DNA of 64,000 bases. Source: Falsiroseomonas bella. Its GTDB lineage: Bacteria; Pseudomonadota; Alphaproteobacteria; Acetobacterales; Acetobacteraceae. A program made the translations under genes and the position numbers. The notes beneath the pieces are model-generated. The model was not told where the DNA came from. It made no database searches and saw only the letters and a list, made by a program, of their open reading frames with translations. The stretch covers positions 186,001 to 250,000 of the forward strand of contig NZ_QGNA01000003.1 in assembly GCF_003173615.1 (NCBI RefSeq), in the 5' to 3' direction. Shown piece by piece: positions 62,144 through 64,000 of this stretch. Within the stretch, counting starts at the first letter, position 1. Each line of letters begins with the position of its first letter.

Positions 62144-64000
62144 TTACCGCTTCCACCGCCCGGGGAACGGGATCGGCTTGGTCGCGGCGCCCTTCGGCGC
62201 CGGCGGCACGATGGTCGGGCGGAACACGCTCTTCTTCGCCGCCGCGGGCGGCTGCTTCGGCGGGGGCGCGGCCTGCTTCGGCGGCTTCGGCGTCTCCGGC
62301 ACGCGGCCGCGCGCCACCTCGGCGAGCGCGGTGAGCAGGCGGCGCGCTTCGCGCACGCGCGCCTCGAAGGGCATTTCCTGCGAGAAGGCGAGCTTGTGGT
62401 CCGGGCGCAGCTTCACGGCAGCGCCCTGCCCAGCCACCCACTGCACCAGCGACGCCGGGTCGGCGAAGCGGTTGCCGCGGAAGCCGATGACGATGCCCTT
62501 CGGCCCGACATCCACCTTCTCCACCCCCGCGGCGCGGCAGAGCGACTTCAGGAAGACCACCTGCAGCAGCGTCTCGGCCTCGGGCGGCAGCTTGCCGAAG
62601 CGGTCGGCGAGCTCCGCGGCCATCGCCTCGATCTCGGCCTCGTTCTGCAGCGCGCCGATGCGGCGATAGAGCCCGAGGCGCACCGGCAGGTCGCGCACAT
62701 AGGCCTCGGGCAGCATCACCGGCAGGCCGAGATTGATCTGCGGCGTCCATTCCCGGTCGTCCACGGCGTCCTTGCCGGTGCCGTGCTTCAGCTCGTTCAC
62801 CGCCTCTTCCAGCATCTGCTGGTAGAGCTCGATGCCGACCTCGCGGATGTGGCCGGACTGCTCGTCGCCGAGCAGGTTGCCGGCGCCGCGGATGTCGAGG
62901 TCGTGGGAGGCCAGCGTGAAGCCCGCGCCGAGATTGTCGAGCGTCTGCATCACCTCAAGGCGCTTCTCCGCCGCGGCCGAGAGGCGATGCGTCTGCGGCC
63001 AGGTGAGATAGGCGTAGCCGCGCTGCTTGCCGCGCCCGACGCGGCCGCGCAGCTGATAGAGCTGCGCCAGGCCGAACATGTCGGCGCGGTGGATGATCAG
63101 CGTGTTCACCGCCGCCATGTCGAGCCCGCTTTCCACGATGTTGGTGGAGAGCAGGATGTCGTGCTTGGCGTCGCCGAACTCGGTCATCACGCGCTCGAGC
63201 TCGGTCGGCGAGAGGCGGCCATGCGCCTCGGCGACGCGGGCTTCCGGCACGATCTCCGCCAGCCGCTCGCGCACCCTGGGCAGGTCCTCGAGCCTGGGAA
63301 CGACGCAGAAGATCTGGCCGCCGCGGAAGCGCTCGCGCTGGATCGCCTCGCGGATCACCACGCCGTCCCAGGGCATGATGAAGGTGCGCACGGCGAGCCG
63401 GTCCACCGGCGGGGTCGCGATCACGCTCATCTCGCGCACGCCGGTCAGCGCCAGCTGCAGCGTGCGCGGAATGGGCGTGGCCGTCAGCGTCAGCACATGG
63501 ACGTCCGACTTCAGCGCCTTCAGGCGTTCCTTGTGGGCGACGCCAAAATGCTGCTCCTCGTCGACGATGACGAGGCCGAGATCGGCGAATTCCACGCCCT
63601 TCGCCAGCAGCGCATGGGTGCCGACGACGATGTTGATCGAGCCGTCCTTCAGCCCTTCGCGCACCTGCGCCGCGTCCTTCGGCGTCACCATGCGCGACAG
63701 CTGCGCCACCTTCACCGGCAGCCCCTCGAAGCGGCGGGTGAAGGTGCGGGTGTGCTGGCGGGAGAGCAGCGTGGTGGGGACCACCACCGCCACCTGCGCG
63801 CCCGTCATCGCCACGCAGAAGGCGGCGCGCAGCGCGACCTCGGTCTTGCCGAAGCCGACATCGCCGCAGATCAGGCGGTCCATCGGCTTGCCGGCGGAGA
63901 GATCCTCCAGCACGTCGGCGATCGCGCGCTGCTGGTCGTCGGTCTCGGCGAAGGGGAAGCGGGCGCAGAACTCGTCCCAGGCGCCTTCGGGCGGCATCGC
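62144..64000 (-). CDS. mfd: Transcription-repair coupling factor, C-terminal part
   Basis: The window holds the last 618 codons; the N-terminal half lies beyond the right edge. The translocase module is clear: Walker A GDVGFGKTEVALRAA, DEEQHFGVAHKERLK, TLTATPIPRTL, STNIVESGLDM, and YQLRGRVGRGKQRGYAYL. The C-terminal regulatory domain 7 (NLGLPVMLPEAYVRDLPVRL) and a Pro/Lys-rich tail ending PFPGRWKR follow. Mfd removes stalled RNA polymerase and recruits UvrA to damage. Confidence 0.97.
   Translation of the reverse strand, partial: AMPPEGAWDEFCARFPFAETDDQQRAIADVLEDLSAGKPMDRLICGDVGFGKTEVALRAAFCVAMTGAQVAVVVPTTLLSRQHTRTFTRRFEGLPVKVAQLSRMVTPKDAAQVREGLKDGSINIVVGTHALLAKGVEFADLGLVIVDEEQHFGVAHKERLKALKSDVHVLTLTATPIPRTLQLALTGVREMSVIATPPVDRLAVRTFIMPWDGVVIREAIQRERFRGGQIFCVVPRLEDLPRVRERLAEIVPEARVAEAHGRLSPTELERVMTEFGDAKHDILLSTNIVESGLDMAAVNTLIIHRADMFGLAQLYQLRGRVGRGKQRGYAYLTWPQTHRLSAAAEKRLEVMQTLDNLGAGFTLASHDLDIRGAGNLLGDEQSGHIREVGIELYQQMLEEAVNELKHGTGKDAVDDREWTPQINLGLPVMLPEAYVRDLPVRLGLYRRIGALQNEAEIEAMAAELADRFGKLPPEAETLLQVVFLKSLCRAAGVEKVDVGPKGIVIGFRGNRFADPASLVQWVAGQGAAVKLRPDHKLAFSQEMPFEARVREARRLLTALAEVARGRVPETPKPPKQAAPPPKQPPAAAKKSVFRPTIVPPAPKGAATKPIPFPGRWKR

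Overview
The window looks like chromosome of a very GC-rich alphaproteobacterium, most likely Acetobacteraceae (Roseomonas-like). The support is family-level: secreted sulfatases with their maturase, a DUF6311 membrane protein, a DUF2924/serine-recombinase cassette, and strong G/C third-position bias that makes long antisense open frames. No rRNA gene, convincing tRNA or CRISPR array was seen. Names come from recognising protein families by eye; no search was run.

Left flank (1-9.4 kb): an exported HAD phosphatase running off the left edge; a minus-strand operon of outer-membrane channel-like protein, formylglycine-generating enzyme and Tat-exported sulfatase, with an AraC-family regulator upstream; a DUF2092 protein and a small basic protein; copy 1 of an IS1595-family element (7531-8871, 8-bp target duplication); and a small exported protein.

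Prophage (about 9.5-49.4 kb): a temperate, lambda-like siphovirus. Leftward genes are a CI/LexA-type repressor and a four-gene serine-recombinase cassette joined by ATGA overlaps. Rightward early genes are a Cro-like regulator, a Sak4-like ATPase, a candidate ssDNA-binding protein, an HNH endonuclease, a Cas4-like nuclease, a RecD-like helicase, a primase-helicase, a RuvC-like resolvase and two consecutive ParB-methyltransferase fusions. After a strong terminator come the late genes: terminase, gpW, portal, fused protease-capsid, decoration protein, a lysis cassette (M15 endolysin, nested Rz/Rz1-like spanins, holin), head-tail joining, tail tube, a G/GT chaperone pair with a GGGAAAC slippery heptamer, tape measure, tail tip and tailspike. 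Two minus-strand cargo genes (HNH-domain protein plus unknown protein) sit between tail tube and chaperone and are the best candidate for an undescribed system. The tailspike frame ends at a TGA after which homologous-looking coding sequence continues for 34 codons.

Right flank (49.5-64 kb): an IS3-family element with 3-bp target duplication; a patatin-like lipoprotein; gene remnants; an OprB-like porin gene cut by IS1595 copy 2 (53393-54733), which rejoins in frame when the IS and one target duplication are removed; a second large sulfatase; a DUF6311 membrane protein; a small membrane protein; a globin; a DsbA/FrnE-like oxidoreductase; and the 3' part of mfd running off the right edge.

The two IS1595 copies lie in the same orientation on either side of the prophage, so the whole block could be lost or moved by recombination between them. 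The sulfatases, maturase, outer-membrane channel and broken porin suggest a scavenging locus into which several mobile elements have inserted.
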